Assembly (NCBI RefSeq): GCF_000686945.1
Contig: NZ_JMME01000005.1
Coordinates: 164,109 to 228,108 of the forward strand
Length of the DNA: 64,000 nucleotides
Origin: Selenomonas sp. AE3005
GTDB lineage: Bacteria > Bacillota > Negativicutes > Selenomonadales > Selenomonadaceae
Direction: 5' to 3'
In this document: in pieces, positions 23,503-34,142 of the stretch
Layout of the letters: the number at the start of each line of letters is the position of its first letter
Position numbering within the stretch: position 1 is the first letter of the stretch
Made by a program: the position numbers and the translations under genes
The notes under the pieces: generated by a model
Seen by the model: only the letters and a program-made list of their open reading frames with translations
Told to the model about the DNA's origin: nothing
Databases searched by the model: none

Positions 23503-24045
23503 ATGGCAACATTCACTGTAAGAGGCAAGAACATCGAGATTACTCCTTCCCTGCGTGAATATGTAGAAAAGCGCGTAGGCAAAGTCACCAAGTATTTTGA
23601 TAATGTTGGTGATATTTCGGTCCTGCTGACCGTATCGAAGGGGCGGCACATTGTTGAGGTGACGGTTCCCGTGCAAAATGGCATCCTGCTGCGCGGCGAG
23701 GAAGCTACGATGGATATGTACACGTCGATTGACCTGGTTGTGGAAAAACTCGAGCGCCAGATTCATAAACAGAAGACGAAACTGGCCCGCCGTTTCCGTG
23801 GTGGCGGCTTTAAGGCAGAGGCCTTCAAGGCTGCACCGGTAGATGCACCTGCTGATGATGAAGAGTATCAGGTAGTTAAGACCAAACGTTTTGTGGTTAA
23901 ACCCATGGACGTGCAGGAGGCTATCATGCAGATGAACCTGCTGAATCACAATTTCTTCGTGTTCCGCAATTCGGAAACTGAAGATGTGCAGGTCGTATAC
24001 AAACGCACTGATGGCAATTACGGCCTGATTGAATCCGGGAACTAA
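23503..24045 (+). CDS. hpf: Long-form ribosome hibernation promoting factor
   Basis: Binds the 30S decoding centre and pairs ribosomes into inactive 100S dimers in slow growth. 180 residues with both parts of the long form: the N-terminal S30AE domain (about 1-95; FTVRGKNIEITPSLREYVEKRV) and the C-terminal dimerisation domain (about 120-178; VVKTKRFVVKPMDVQEAI and NHNFFVFRN). Start set at ATG 23503, with AAAGGGG 9 bases before it. The in-frame ATG at 23494 abuts that site and is unlikely. A terminator follows. Confidence 0.96.
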   Translation: MATFTVRGKNIEITPSLREYVEKRVGKVTKYFDNVGDISVLLTVSKGRHIVEVTVPVQNGILLRGEEATMDMYTSIDLVVEKLERQIHKQKTKLARRFRGGGFKAEAFKAAPVDAPADDEEYQVVKTKRFVVKPMDVQEAIMQMNLLNHNFFVFRNSETEDVQVVYKRTDGNYGLIESGN

Positions 24046-24063
24046 GTAAATATTGTGTTCTGG

Positions 24064-24097
24064 GAGGAGCATGTATGCTGTACATGCTCCTCTTTTT
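24064..24097 (+). terminator. Terminator after hpf
   Basis: Twelve-bp stem GAGGAGCATGTA / TACATGCTCCTC and TTTTT. Confidence 0.92.
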
Positions 24098-24212
24098 AGT
24101 TGCTTGTTTTTAGAAAATTTATAGTTTTTAAAGGATTTATCGTGGTGATGTAGAAATAAAACGATGGGAGAATCTCTGTTTGGATTTAAGGAAGATAATA
24201 TAAGGAGAGAGG

Positions 24213-26201
24213 ATGGTATTTATGGGTATCAGGCAGAAATTCTATGTATTAGCCGGCATAGTTGGCGCTTTGCTGGCAGCTATCTCAATTATCGGTTTCT
24301 ACACGGCTGATAAGAATCTGGAGCAGGCCGTGGAGCAGGAGCTTACAGCTACCATGAATGACGCCAGTTCCCAGATGGACGGCTGGCTGCGGCAAAAAGG
24401 GACTTCCGCGCAGTATGCAGCAGATTTGCTGACGGAATTTAACGGCGATGAAACGCGCTTGAAGAGTATCGCCTCCCTGGCGCTGGGCTCTTCGGATAAA
24501 GAGATTCTTGACCTCAATGTGGGTATGGAAGATGGTTATTTTGCCTCTTACCGTACGCAGAATAAGAGCACCGGTACTTTGGACCCACGTACCCGTGACT
24601 GGTACAACGACGCCAAGAAGGCCGGCAAGATGGTCTTTACGGAACCATACGTAGATAAAAATACGGGCAAACTCGTTGTCTCGGCAGTTGCTCCGTTTAA
24701 AAAGGACGGACAGTTCTACGGTGCCCTGTGCACGGATATTGACCTGGCTGTAGTTGATACGCAGGTAGGCAGCATGAAGTATCATGGCGAATCCGGTTAT
24801 GCCATTTTAGCTGATACCAAAGGTGCTATTCTGGGCACCGGCGGTTCGGAGGAAAGCGGCTCGAAGTTCCAGGATATAGCTGGTCTGGGCACACATTTTG
24901 ATGAAATGGTGAAAAACGGCAAAGGTGTGTTCCGGTTTGACAGTGCCAAAGATGGCAGCATGATTTGTGCCTATAATAAAGTTGCCAGCACCGGCTGGGT
25001 ATTTGCCATGGTCGTGCCCGTTGACTATGTGTTCGCCTCTGTAAATTCCATGAAAATGATTTATGGTGTGCTGACGCTGGTCGGCCTGATTCTGGTACTG
25101 GGTGTATGTTTCCAGTTTGCCGGCAAGATTACCAATCCTATCGTGGCTTTGGAGTCTTATGCAACCGAAATGTCCAAGGGCAATTTGACCCAGCAGAAAC
25201 TGGAAGTTACTTCCAGCGATGAAATCGGCTCGTTGACGCAGGCCTTTAATACCATGAGCGAAAATCTTCGTAACCTGATTCGTCAGATGGCCACGACTTC
25301 TGAGCAGGTAGCTGCGTCCTCGGAAGAATTGACGGCTAATGCCCAGCAATCGGCAGATGCCTCCGTGCATGTGGCAGAAACTGTCGGTGACGTCGTGAAT
25401 AACGTGGCCCAGCAGCTCAGTGATATCAATACGGCTAAGGGCAGTGTTGACGGTGTGTACCATGATATCGCCAATATGTCGGAACAGGCCAAGCAAATCA
25501 CGACGGCCTCCCATCAGACGGCTGACGCCGCTAAGCGTGGCGCTGACCTGATGGAAGAGGCTATCAGGAAGATGGGTACCATCGAAGAAAGCGTACTGGC
25601 GTCCTCCGCTGTTGTTAAGACTTTGGGCGAAAATTCCCAGCAAATCGGTCAGATTGTCGAGGCTATTTCCTCGATTGCTGAACAGACTAACCTGTTGTCA
25701 CTGAATGCAGCTATCGAAGCTGCCCGTGCCGGTGAGCAGGGCCGTGGCTTTGCCGTTGTTGCTGATGAAGTAAGAAAACTGGCCGCTGAATCTCAGGAAT
25801 CGGCAGAACAGATTAAGGAACGCATTGCCTCCATTCAGAATGAAACAGCCCGCGCTGTGGAATCCATGCAGAACGGTACGCAGGAAGTTACTCTGGGTAC
25901 TAAGGCTATCCGTGATGTGGGTGAGCAGTTTGAAGATATCATGAGCAAGGTTGATTCCATCAATGTACAGATGAATGAAATCAACAGTGCTGTTTCGCAG
26001 GTATCGACGGGCGCCGAGCAGATTGTTACGGCTGTTGATGCTATTGATAGTGTCAGCCAGAAAACATCTGACAGCATGCAGACTATTTCCTCGGCTACTG
26101 AGGAACAGTCCGCCTCCAACGAGGAAATCGCTGCTGCCTCCCAGGCACTGGCAACATTGGCCGGGAGAATGCAGGAGGCTGTTGGTAAATTCAAGGTTTA
26201 A
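24213..26201 (+). CDS. Methyl-accepting chemotaxis protein with Cache sensor
   Basis: Chemoreceptor, 662 residues. A first membrane helix (about 8-28) is followed by an extracytoplasmic dCache-type sensor (about 35-275; [16 protein letters not shown] and VVSAVAPFK are typical), a second membrane helix (about 278-300), HAMP (about 300-355) and a signalling domain with the conserved hairpin tip [19 protein letters not shown]. Signals to CheA/CheW, which are not in the window. The ligand is probably a small organic molecule such as an amino acid, by family only. AAGGAG sits 5 bases before ATG 24213; ATG 24222 is an alternative. It is convergent with cheB. Confidence 0.95.
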   Translation: MVFMGIRQKFYVLAGIVGALLAAISIIGFYTADKNLEQAVEQELTATMNDASSQMDGWLRQKGTSAQYAADLLTEFNGDETRLKSIASLALGSSDKEILDLNVGMEDGYFASYRTQNKSTGTLDPRTRDWYNDAKKAGKMVFTEPYVDKNTGKLVVSAVAPFKKDGQFYGALCTDIDLAVVDTQVGSMKYHGESGYAILADTKGAILGTGGSEESGSKFQDIAGLGTHFDEMVKNGKGVFRFDSAKDGSMICAYNKVASTGWVFAMVVPVDYVFASVNSMKMIYGVLTLVGLILVLGVCFQFAGKITNPIVALESYATEMSKGNLTQQKLEVTSSDEIGSLTQAFNTMSENLRNLIRQMATTSEQVAASSEELTANAQQSADASVHVAETVGDVVNNVAQQLSDINTAKGSVDGVYHDIANMSEQAKQITTASHQTADAAKRGADLMEEAIRKMGTIEESVLASSAVVKTLGENSQQIGQIVEAISSIAEQTNLLSLNAAIEAARAGEQGRGFAVVADEVRKLAAESQESAEQIKERIASIQNETARAVESMQNGTQEVTLGTKAIRDVGEQFEDIMSKVDSINVQMNEINSAVSQVSTGAEQIVTAVDAIDSVSQKTSDSMQTISSATEEQSASNEEIAAASQALATLAGRMQEAVGKFKV

Positions 26202-26226
26202 CACAAGTTTTTAGCAGTACATAAAT

Positions 26227-26258
26227 AATGAGCCGGTGAGAATTCTCACCGGCTCATT
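26227..26258. terminator. Bidirectional terminator between MCP and cheB
   Basis: Perfect 32-base palindrome with 16-bp arms (AATGAGCCGGTGAGAA and its complement) between convergent genes, with T-rich sequence after it on the + strand. Confidence 0.85.
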
Positions 26259-26279
26259 TCTATGGCGTTATATCAAGGA

Positions 26280-27383
26280 TTATTTGACGATTTCCAAAAT
26301 CGCCTCGGGGATACTCTGCAAGGGCAGCTGCTGCTGTACGGCCCCCATTTCAAAGGCTGCCCGGGGCATGCCGTATACTGTGGAGGTTTCAGCGTCCTGT
26401 CCGATTGTCGGTGAGCCCAGCTGCCGCATTTTGAGCAGTCCGGCTGCGCCGTCCTGGCCAATACCGGTGAAGATGATGCCCATAGCCCGATTGCCGGCGG
26501 CAGCGGCTACGCTGTCAAACAGCACGTCTACGGAAGGACAGACGCTGTGTACCGGCGGTCCGGGCTGACAGTCAAGCGTATAATGGCCGCCCGTACGGGA
26601 GACGGTCATGTGCTTGGCCCCCGGGGCAATGTATATGTGATTGGGCTTTACGATATCACCGCTGGCGGCCTCTTTGATGGTCAGTTCGCATTCGGAATTG
26701 AGCCGTTCGGCAAAGAGCCGGGAAAACATAGGTGGTATGTGCTGGACAATGACAATGCCGGGCAAAGGCGGCTTTAAATGGTGGATAACCACGGACAGGG
26801 CCTCGGTGCCGCCTGTCGACGCGCCCATGGCAATAAGGTCTATGACAGCACTGCTGCGCAGGGCCGTGTAATCGATGGCAGCTGCCGGTGGCGGTGTTAT
26901 GGCTGGAAAAGCAGGAACAGCACTATGGGCGGCAGTGTGGTCGGTTTTGAACGCAGACGTGGCCGCAGGTGCTGCCGTACGGCCGGGCGTCTTGTTATGA
27001 TATTCTAAAATGGTGCTGGTCAAATGGTCGTAGAAATCATCTACAGGCTGACCGGCACCAGGTTTTTTCATGTAAGTTGCCGCGCCAAGTACCCTGGCTA
27101 CAGTCTGTCCTGCGTCCAGGACACCGTAAGCGATAATCGGCACGTTGGGGAATTTTTTTACCAGCAGGGGCAAAAACTTTTCCTGATTCACGAGCAGGGA
27201 ACCCAGCGCAAAGTTAAGGATAATGACCGTGGGCTTAAATGTGGTCAGCTTTTCCAGAGCGGCCTTGGGCAGGACAGCGTGTTCGACCTGACTTCCATTG
27301 GGCAGCCTGTGTGTCAGCTCCTGCAGCAGGACATTTTGATATGTTATGGAGTTGTCAATCGCAAACAATCTTAAACTGCTCAT
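26280..27383 (-). CDS. cheB: Chemotaxis methylesterase CheB with degenerate receiver
   Basis: Removes methyl groups from, or deamidates, chemoreceptors; 367 residues. The N-terminal receiver-like domain (about 1-115) has PTVIILNFALG where active receivers have an Asp phospho-acceptor, so that residue is Asn. The following linker is Ala/Pro-rich. The catalytic domain (about 180-367) is intact: IAMGASTGGTEAL (Ser), VQHIPPMFSRLFAERLN (His), and FTGIGQDGAAGL (Asp). Start ATG with GGAGGTG upstream on this strand. It is convergent with the chemoreceptor gene. Control by CheA phosphorylation is doubtful; constitutive or otherwise regulated activity is an inference. Confidence 0.92.
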   Translation of the reverse strand: MSSLRLFAIDNSITYQNVLLQELTHRLPNGSQVEHAVLPKAALEKLTTFKPTVIILNFALGSLLVNQEKFLPLLVKKFPNVPIIAYGVLDAGQTVARVLGAATYMKKPGAGQPVDDFYDHLTSTILEYHNKTPGRTAAPAATSAFKTDHTAAHSAVPAFPAITPPPAAAIDYTALRSSAVIDLIAMGASTGGTEALSVVIHHLKPPLPGIVIVQHIPPMFSRLFAERLNSECELTIKEAASGDIVKPNHIYIAPGAKHMTVSRTGGHYTLDCQPGPPVHSVCPSVDVLFDSVAAAAGNRAMGIIFTGIGQDGAAGLLKMRQLGSPTIGQDAETSTVYGMPRAAFEMGAVQQQLPLQSIPEAILEIVK

Positions 27384-27487
27384 AAGCACCTCCAAGGGCT
27401 GGTTTTACTCATTATAATAATACTACATTTTGGTAGAAAATCCTCTTGCTTACATCTATTTTGTGCGTTAGCCCGTATGGTGTATCA

Positions 27488-27516
27488 TTGACTTATGGGG
27501 CGGTCTTTGCTAAGAT
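27488..27516 (+). promoter_or_regulatory. Promoter of secA
   Basis: TTGACT (27488-27493), 17-base spacer, TAAGAT (27511-27516); start expected about 35 bases before the secA start codon. Confidence 0.75.
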
Positions 27517-27555
27517 TGTAAGGTGATTTAAATTTATAGATAGGAGTGGATTTGT

Positions 27556-30159
27556 TTGCTGGGATTTCTCAAAAGATTCTTAGGCGACAATAACGATAAA
27601 GAGATTGCCCGTTATCGCGAGGTTGTCGAAAAAATCAATGCCCTCGAACCGCAGATGCAGAATCTGACGGATGATAAGCTGACGGGTTATACAAATAAGT
27701 TTAAGGAGCGTCTGGCTGAAGGCGAAAGCCTTGATGACCTGCTGCCGGAGGCTTTTGCTGTAGTGCGTGAGGCGTCGCGCCGTGCTTTGGGCATGCGTCA
27801 TTTCGACGTGCAGCTCATCGGTGGTATGTGCCTGCATGAAGGCCGTATTGCGGAAATGCGTACTGGTGAAGGTAAGACACTGGTAGCAACACTGCCGGTA
27901 TACCTCAATGCTCTGACGGGCAAGGGTGTTCATGTGATTACGGTAAATGATTACCTGGCACGCCGCGACAGTGAGGAGATGGGTAAGCTCTATCGTTTCC
28001 TGGGGCTGACTGTAGGTCTGGTGGTGCATGATATGGACTTCCCGGAACGTAAGTACGCCTATAGCTGTGATGTTACCTTCGGTACTAATAACGAGTTCGG
28101 TTTTGACTACCTGCGTGACAACATGGTTATTTATCCGGACCAGATGGTACAGCGTGAGCTCAACTATGCCATCGTCGATGAAGTTGACTCCATTCTGATT
28201 GATGAGGCCCGTACGCCGCTGATTATTTCCGGCCCGGGTGCCAAATCCACGGATATGTACGCCACGATGGCCAGAGCCGTAGCCACTCTGAAAGAGGGCA
28301 CTGACTACACGGTTGATGAAAAGCAGAAAACCGTAGCTCCGGCGGACAGCGTCATTCCGAAGATTGAAAAAATGCTGGGGATTAACAATCTCTATGCCCC
28401 GGAAAACATTGAGCTTTCCCACTGCTTTACGGCAGCACTGCGTGCCAAGGCCCTGATGAAACGCGACCGCGACTATGTGGTACGCGGTGATGAAGTCATC
28501 ATCGTCGATGAGTTTACGGGCCGTCTGATGGAAGGTCGCCGTTACTCCGATGGTCTGCATCAGGCCATTGAGGCTAAAGAAGGCGTAAAGATTCAGCGTG
28601 AATCCCAGACGCTGGCCACCATTACCTTCCAGAACTACTTCCGTATGTACAGTAAGCTGTCTGGTATGACCGGTACGGCCAAGACGGAGGAAGACGAATT
28701 CTTAAAGATTTACAATCTGCCGGTTATCGTGGTGCCGACCAACAAGCCGGTACAGCGTATTGACCACCCGGACCTCATTTACAAGAACAAGGCTGCCAAG
28801 TACCGGGCCGTTGGCCGGTTCGTCAAGGAACTGCATGAGAAGGGGCAGCCGGTGCTTATCGGTACGACTTCCATCACGCAGTCAGAAGAACTGAGTGCCG
28901 TGCTGAAGAAAAACGGTATTCCCCATAGCGTCCTGAACGCCAAGTTCCATGAGAAGGAAGCAGAAATCATCGCTGACGCTGGTCAGCGCGGTGCAGTGAC
29001 TATTGCTACCAACATGGCCGGCCGTGGTACGGATATCAAACTCGGTGAAGGTGTGCCGGAACTCGGCGGCCTGTACATCGTGGGTACGGAGCGCCATGAG
29101 TCCCGCCGTATCGATAATCAGCTCCGTGGCCGTGCCGGCCGTCAGGGTGACCCCGGTGCCTCCCGTTTCTTCCTGTCGCTCGAAGATGATTTGCTCCGCC
29201 TGTTTGCCTCCGACAGAATTGCCGGCATGATGGACAAGCTGGGCATGGAGGAAGACGAGCCTATCGAACATAAGCTCATCACCAACTCCATCGAGCATGC
29301 GCAGAAGAAAGTAGAGGCCCGTAACTTCGATATCCGCAAGCACGTGCTGGAATACGACGATGTTATGAATCAGCAGCGTGAAGTCATGTATGGCGAACGC
29401 CGCAAGATTCTGCTCGGGGATAACCTCCGGGAAAACATCATGGGCATGGTAAACCATATTATCAAGGACGAGATGAACCAGTACGCCAACGAACAGCTCT
29501 ATCCTGAAGAATGGCAGCTCGACGGCCTCATCGAGGACGCTGAAAAGATTTATGCTCCGGCCGGCCTGCTGAAGAAGGAAGAACTGGTGGAACTCAGCCG
29601 CGACGAACTGAAAGAGCGTTTGGAACAGACGGCTGCCAATGGTTATCATCAGCGTGAACTGCTGTTTGGTGAAGAAAACATGCGTGAGCTTGAAAAGGTT
29701 GTTATGCTCCGCGTGGTTGACAGCAAGTGGATGGAACATCTTGACCACATGGATATGCTGCGTGACGGTATCAACCTCCGCGCTTATGGCCAGCGTAATC
29801 CGCTGGTGGAATACAAGATTGAGGCCCTCGATATGTTTGAGGAAATGGAATCGGCCATCATGGACCAGATTGCCTCTCTCATGTATCATGTGAGCATTGT
29901 AACGCCGCAGCAGCAGGACGCCGAGGCTGCCGGTGAACAGGCTGAGGCCAGCGTAACCCAGAAACAGAAGATGGAAGAGACGATAAGAGCACAGCGCTCC
30001 CAGCTCTCTGACCATTTGAGCAGCGCTCAGGCCAGCCACGGTGATGAAGTCAGCACCGCTACGGCGAAAAAGGCGCAGGCTGCGGAAAAAATTGGCCGCA
30101 ATGACCCCTGTCCCTGCGGCAGCGGCAAGAAATACAAGAATTGTTGTGGGCGGCATTGA
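27556..30159 (+). CDS. secA: Preprotein translocase ATPase SecA
   Basis: Motor that pushes unfolded preproteins through SecYEG; 867 residues. Seen: Walker [10 protein letters not shown] (about residues 101-109), VNDYLARRD, the [15 protein letters not shown]alker B region (about 207-220), [25 protein letters not shown] (motif VI) and the C-terminal zinc module [13 protein letters not shown], which binds SecB or ribosomes in other bacteria. TTG start with AGGAG 9 bases upstream; no other start fits. prfB follows 26 bases later, probably in one transcript, as in many Firmicutes. Confidence 0.98.
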   Translation: MLGFLKRFLGDNNDKEIARYREVVEKINALEPQMQNLTDDKLTGYTNKFKERLAEGESLDDLLPEAFAVVREASRRALGMRHFDVQLIGGMCLHEGRIAEMRTGEGKTLVATLPVYLNALTGKGVHVITVNDYLARRDSEEMGKLYRFLGLTVGLVVHDMDFPERKYAYSCDVTFGTNNEFGFDYLRDNMVIYPDQMVQRELNYAIVDEVDSILIDEARTPLIISGPGAKSTDMYATMARAVATLKEGTDYTVDEKQKTVAPADSVIPKIEKMLGINNLYAPENIELSHCFTAALRAKALMKRDRDYVVRGDEVIIVDEFTGRLMEGRRYSDGLHQAIEAKEGVKIQRESQTLATITFQNYFRMYSKLSGMTGTAKTEEDEFLKIYNLPVIVVPTNKPVQRIDHPDLIYKNKAAKYRAVGRFVKELHEKGQPVLIGTTSITQSEELSAVLKKNGIPHSVLNAKFHEKEAEIIADAGQRGAVTIATNMAGRGTDIKLGEGVPELGGLYIVGTERHESRRIDNQLRGRAGRQGDPGASRFFLSLEDDLLRLFASDRIAGMMDKLGMEEDEPIEHKLITNSIEHAQKKVEARNFDIRKHVLEYDDVMNQQREVMYGERRKILLGDNLRENIMGMVNHIIKDEMNQYANEQLYPEEWQLDGLIEDAEKIYAPAGLLKKEELVELSRDELKERLEQTAANGYHQRELLFGEENMRELEKVVMLRVVDSKWMEHLDHMDMLRDGINLRAYGQRNPLVEYKIEALDMFEEMESAIMDQIASLMYHVSIVTPQQQDAEAAGEQAEASVTQKQKMEETIRAQRSQLSDHLSSAQASHGDEVSTATAKKAQAAEKIGRNDPCPCGSGKKYKNCCGRH

Positions 30160-30185
30160 TATTATTAGAGGTGTAAAAGGAAAAA

Positions 30186-31292
30186 ATGCTTGAAGATTTA
30201 AAACCACAGCTCGGTGAACTGCGGGAAAAACTCCAGCACATGGGTGAATCCCTGGAAATTCCTGTTAAGGAAGAAAAAATCGCAGAGCTGGAATATAAGA
30301 TGGGCGAACCCACCTTTTGGGATGACGCTGAGGCCGCCCAAAAGATTAACCAGGAACTGGCTGATTTAAAATCCGGCGTTGATAAATACAAGGCGCTGGT
30401 GGCCAAACATGAGGACGCAGAAACCTTGCTGGAAATGGGGCTCGAAGAGGATGACCCCAGTCTGGAAGATGATGTGAAAGCTGAACTGGCCGAAGTAGCC
30501 GAAGGCCTGGAGGCCCTGCAGCTGGAAGTGCTGCTCTCCGGCCCCTACGATGGCAACAATGCTATTCTGACGCTGCATGCCGGTGCTGGCGGTACGGAGG
30601 CGCAGGACTGGACGCAGATGCTGCTGCGCATGTACGGCCGCTGGGCTGAACGCCACGGCTTTACTGTGGAGACGGCCGATTTGCTCCCCGGTGATGAGGC
30701 TGGGGTCAAATCCGCTACGCTCTTTATCAAGGGACACAATGCTTATGGTTTCTTGAAATCGGAGAAGGGCGTACACCGTTTGGTGCGTATTTCCCCGTTT
30801 GATGCCAATGCCCGTCGTCATACGTCGTTCTCGGCCTGTGATATCATGCCGGAAATCGATGACGCCGTAGAAGTTGACATAAACATGGCTGATGTGCGTG
30901 TAGATACCTACCGTGCCTCTGGTGCCGGCGGTCAGCACATCAATAAGACTTCTTCGGCTGTGCGTATGACACATGAACCTACCGGGATTGTGGTACAGTG
31001 TCAGAACGAGCGTTCCCAGCTCCAGAACCGTGAGCAGTGCTTAAAAATGCTCCGGGCCAAGCTCTTTGAGCTGGAAATGGAAAAGAAAGAGGCTGAACTG
31101 GCTAAGTTGGAAGGCGACCAGCAGAATATTGAGTGGGGCAGCCAGATTCGTTCCTATGTATTCCAGCCATATACCATGGTCAAAGACCATCGTACGAGCC
31201 AGGAAACGGGTAACGTACAGGCTGTGATGGATGGGGACATCGACCCCTTTATCAGAGCTTTCCTCAGCGCGAAAGCAAATCACGAAATTTGA
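30186..31292 (+). CDS. prfB: Peptide chain release factor 2
   Basis: Ends translation at UGA and UAA; 368 residues in one uninterrupted frame. Seen: the codon-recognition SPF tripeptide in VRISPFDANARRHTS and the catalytic GGQ at residues 248-250 (ASGAGGQHINKT). Many bacteria need a programmed +1 frameshift at about codon 25 of this gene (CTTTGA); here the corresponding place reads through as GGTGAATCCCTGGAAATT, so no autoregulatory frameshift exists. It follows secA by 26 bases, and a terminator follows. Confidence 0.97.
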   Translation: MLEDLKPQLGELREKLQHMGESLEIPVKEEKIAELEYKMGEPTFWDDAEAAQKINQELADLKSGVDKYKALVAKHEDAETLLEMGLEEDDPSLEDDVKAELAEVAEGLEALQLEVLLSGPYDGNNAILTLHAGAGGTEAQDWTQMLLRMYGRWAERHGFTVETADLLPGDEAGVKSATLFIKGHNAYGFLKSEKGVHRLVRISPFDANARRHTSFSACDIMPEIDDAVEVDINMADVRVDTYRASGAGGQHINKTSSAVRMTHEPTGIVVQCQNERSQLQNREQCLKMLRAKLFELEMEKKEAELAKLEGDQQNIEWGSQIRSYVFQPYTMVKDHRTSQETGNVQAVMDGDIDPFIRAFLSAKANHEI

Positions 31293-31303
31293 TGAAACGT
31301 ATG

Positions 31304-31336
31304 GAGTCAGGATGCAGTAACAGCTCCTGACTCTTT
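31304..31336 (+). terminator. Terminator after prfB
   Basis: GAGTCAGGA / TCCTGACTC with a 12-base loop, then TTTCC. The short T-tract suggests partial termination. Confidence 0.65.
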
Positions 31337-31355
31337 CCGTGTCTTAGGGAAGGGG

Positions 31356-32060
31356 ATGGGGATTTTGCGAAAGGGCTTGACTATTCTAGGCGCTTTATTC
31401 ATAATAATAATCGTGTTTAGTGAGACAGTACTGCCCTGGCTGGCCCGGGAAACACTGCAGACACGTATGAACCAGCGGCTGACAACCAGCGACGCGCAGG
31501 TAGCAGCTGACAGCCGGCCGGGAATACTGCTGGCTCTCGGGAGGGTTCAGCACCTGCATGCTGTGGCCCATCAGGCCAAAGTGGGACATGTATATTTCCG
31601 GGAACTCAGCCTGGAAGGGGAAAATTTACACTTGAACATCCCTGATTTGCTGCAGGCTGGCAAAGTCGCGCTGCAGTCGGCGGATAAAGTTATCCTGAAA
31701 GGCGTTGTAGACGAGGAAAACCTGCAGGAGGTTCTTGTCCAAAAGCTGGAAAAGGTGGAAAACGTGCAGGTGAAAATCTCGCCTGACGGGGTGCTGGCCA
31801 CGGCCAACACTAAAATCATGGGCCGGGTAGTGGACGTCGAACTGGCAGGAAATGTTATTGAAGATAATGGTTCGCTGTATTTTCAGATGACGCATCTGGC
31901 TTTAAAGAACAGCCTTATCGGCACGGCCCGAATCGGGGATATGTTCGGTAATATCCAGCTGGCACCGCCCAACAGACTGCCTATGGGATTGCAGATAAGC
32001 GATGTTCAGCAGGTTGATGGTGCCATTGTGATTACGGCCAAGCGAGATAATGTGGAATAA
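31356..32060 (+). CDS. DUF2993 (LmeA-like) envelope protein
   Basis: 234 residues: one N-terminal membrane anchor or signal (IIIIVFSETVLPWLA), then a DUF2993 domain with alternating strands (VYFRELSLEGENLHLNIPDL, DKVILKGVVDEENL, QVKISPDGVLATAN). DUF2993 proteins such as mycobacterial LmeA bind lipids or lipid-linked glycans in the envelope; the role here is unknown. It sits just before DUF5693 and csaB, which fits an envelope function. AGGGAAGGGG precedes the ATG. Confidence 0.8.
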   Translation: MGILRKGLTILGALFIIIIVFSETVLPWLARETLQTRMNQRLTTSDAQVAADSRPGILLALGRVQHLHAVAHQAKVGHVYFRELSLEGENLHLNIPDLLQAGKVALQSADKVILKGVVDEENLQEVLVQKLEKVENVQVKISPDGVLATANTKIMGRVVDVELAGNVIEDNGSLYFQMTHLALKNSLIGTARIGDMFGNIQLAPPNRLPMGLQISDVQQVDGAIVITAKRDNVE

Positions 32061-32075
32061 GGTGGAAAGAAGATA

Positions 32076-34142
32076 ATGAAGGATTTTAAGTACAATAAGG
32101 GACTTATACTCGTTATAATCCTGGGACTGCTGGCTGCCGGCTGGATCAGCATGGTACGTCATACAGTAGAAGAGAACAGCCGCCGGGTGGACCTGGCAAC
32201 CAATTATGAGGATTTGCTGGAACTGGCTGACAGGGAAGGCCTGCCGGCAGAAAAAGTGCTGGCTATGGCTAAAGATGCTGGCGTGACTTCGTTGGCTGTT
32301 TATGACACCACCTTTAAGAAACTGAATGCCAACGGCAAGGCCTCGGCTGTGGCCGGCAGTGAGATACTGGCTAACTTCCACAGCGGTTCGCTGTCTGACC
32401 CCGTGTGGCGGCAGCTCGTGCAGGAAGGCAAAATCAAGGGCAATGAAGTTTACCTCGTAGGCCATGATGCCAGCACCTGGCAGGATTTGAAGGAAGATGT
32501 GCCGCGCCGTTTGGGCAGCGGCCGTGTACAGCTCCTGCAGGTGGGCAATGAAGAAGTCATGGCGGTAAAGGCTCACTATGAGTCCTTCCTGAAGATGGAT
32601 ATCGGTATGCCCCACGATGAGATGAAAGCGGTGAATGACGCCGGTTTTGCAGTTATCGCACGTCCTACCAATTATAATCAGTGCACGCCGGAAGACGTAA
32701 AGGCTGTCTTTAAACGCCTGGAAGGTGTAAAAATTTCGGAGTTTGTGTTCTCCGGCTCGCAGGTGCTCGGGGCCAATAAGGCGCTTGATACCACCATCAA
32801 AGAACTTAAGGAACGCAATGCCGTCATGGGGCTGATTGAGGGTGTGACGCAGCTGCAGTTCTACAAACAGGACGGCATGGAAGAAGTGGCCAAGGGGATT
32901 GGCTACAACAATGTGGTCCGCCTGTATACCATACCCAAGGACGAGCAGCCCAAGCTGAAAATCGCAACGGCGGTGGAACGCTGGGCCAATGCTGATGATG
33001 AACGCAATATCCGCATTGATTTGCTGCGGATTTACGAAAAGCCGGCACCCAATATGACGCTGCTGGAAACAAACATGAAGTATTTCAAAGATACGCATGA
33101 TGCTCTGGTGGCGCATGGCTATACGATGGATAATGAGCTGGCAGTGGGCACTTTTGCCTCTTTCTATCCGGCAGGCTTTATCCGCGCTATCGTAATGGCC
33201 GGTGTGGCTGCTGCCGTGGTGCTGTACCTGAGTCTTGTTATTCCGGCGCTGAATACTTCGGTGAAAAAACAGTGGCTCCTGTGGGCAGTATTTACGCTGC
33301 TGGCAGCTGGGCCGGTACTGATGGGCAACGGGGCCAAAATCCGCGTGCTGGCAGCCCTGGCCAGTGCCAATGTTTTCCCGACGCTGGCGGTCATCTACCA
33401 GCTGGACAGAATACGTTACCTTCGCGATAAGGTGACCATGGGGTTTGGCAAAATGCTCGTTACGGGTGTTCTGGCCTTGTTCGTCACTGGAGCGCTGTCT
33501 TATATCGGTGCTTTCTATCTGTCCGGTTCGCTGGCTGATACGGAATACCTGCTGGAATTCCAGATTTTCCGCGGTATAAAACTGACCTTTGTGCTGCCGC
33601 TGGTACTCGTGGCCATTGCTTTCCTGCAACGCTATGACGTCTTTGACGGCCGTATGGACGATACGGACGGTGTAATGAACCAGCTGCAGAAAATTATGGA
33701 TATGCCGGTGAAGATTAAGACACTCTTCCTGATGTTTGCTGTGCTGGTGGCCGGCGTGGTCTTTGTGGCCCGCAGCGGTCATACTTCCGGTATGCCTGTA
33801 TCGGCAACGGAATTGCAGTTCCGCGCCTTTTTGGAACAGGCCTTCTATGCCCGTCCCCGTACTAAGGAACTGTTGATTGGGCACCCGGCTTTCCTGCTGG
33901 CAGTAATGGCCTTCTGGCGCAAGTGGCCCACGATGGTGTTCTTCGGCCTCGTGCTGATTGCCACTATCGGTCAGGGGTCAATGGTAGAAACATTTGCCCA
34001 TATGCGCACGCCGTTCTATATGTCCTTTATGCGCGGCATTGGCGGCATAGTCTTAGGGGCAGGTATTGGTGCAGTGGCCATGATGCTGATACAGCTGTGG
34101 CAGACTGTTATTTCACGAGCAAAGGAGCGTAAAGCAGCGTAA
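32076..34142 (+). CDS. DUF5693 family membrane protein
   Basis: 688 residues: a membrane anchor near the start (LILVIILGLLAAGWISMV), an extracytoplasmic domain of about 320 residues, then about eight membrane segments from residue 365 onward. The soluble part contains AGVTSLAVYDTTFKKL and NAVMGLIEGVTQLQFY-type strands of a TIM-barrel look. The family is typically found next to csaB in diderm and monoderm Firmicutes; its chemistry is not known. The stop and the csaB start share TAATG, so translation is coupled, and a joint role in attaching surface-layer or outer-membrane-tethering proteins to wall polymer is inferred. Confidence 0.82.
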   Translation: MKDFKYNKGLILVIILGLLAAGWISMVRHTVEENSRRVDLATNYEDLLELADREGLPAEKVLAMAKDAGVTSLAVYDTTFKKLNANGKASAVAGSEILANFHSGSLSDPVWRQLVQEGKIKGNEVYLVGHDASTWQDLKEDVPRRLGSGRVQLLQVGNEEVMAVKAHYESFLKMDIGMPHDEMKAVNDAGFAVIARPTNYNQCTPEDVKAVFKRLEGVKISEFVFSGSQVLGANKALDTTIKELKERNAVMGLIEGVTQLQFYKQDGMEEVAKGIGYNNVVRLYTIPKDEQPKLKIATAVERWANADDERNIRIDLLRIYEKPAPNMTLLETNMKYFKDTHDALVAHGYTMDNELAVGTFASFYPAGFIRAIVMAGVAAAVVLYLSLVIPALNTSVKKQWLLWAVFTLLAAGPVLMGNGAKIRVLAALASANVFPTLAVIYQLDRIRYLRDKVTMGFGKMLVTGVLALFVTGALSYIGAFYLSGSLADTEYLLEFQIFRGIKLTFVLPLVLVAIAFLQRYDVFDGRMDDTDGVMNQLQKIMDMPVKIKTLFLMFAVLVAGVVFVARSGHTSGMPVSATELQFRAFLEQAFYARPRTKELLIGHPAFLLAVMAFWRKWPTMVFFGLVLIATIGQGSMVETFAHMRTPFYMSFMRGIGGIVLGAGIGAVAMMLIQLWQTVISRAKERKAA

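Noticed and set aside
30240..30275. Programmed frameshift site in prfB
   Set aside because: Looked for CTTTGA near codon 25; the frame is continuous.
31902..33884. 660-codon open frame on the minus strand opposite DUF2993/DUF5693
   Set aside because: It lies entirely opposite two well-formed genes, has no ribosome site and a His/Gln-rich composition typical of antisense frames. The same applies to the long frames opposite yitT, secA and deoA.
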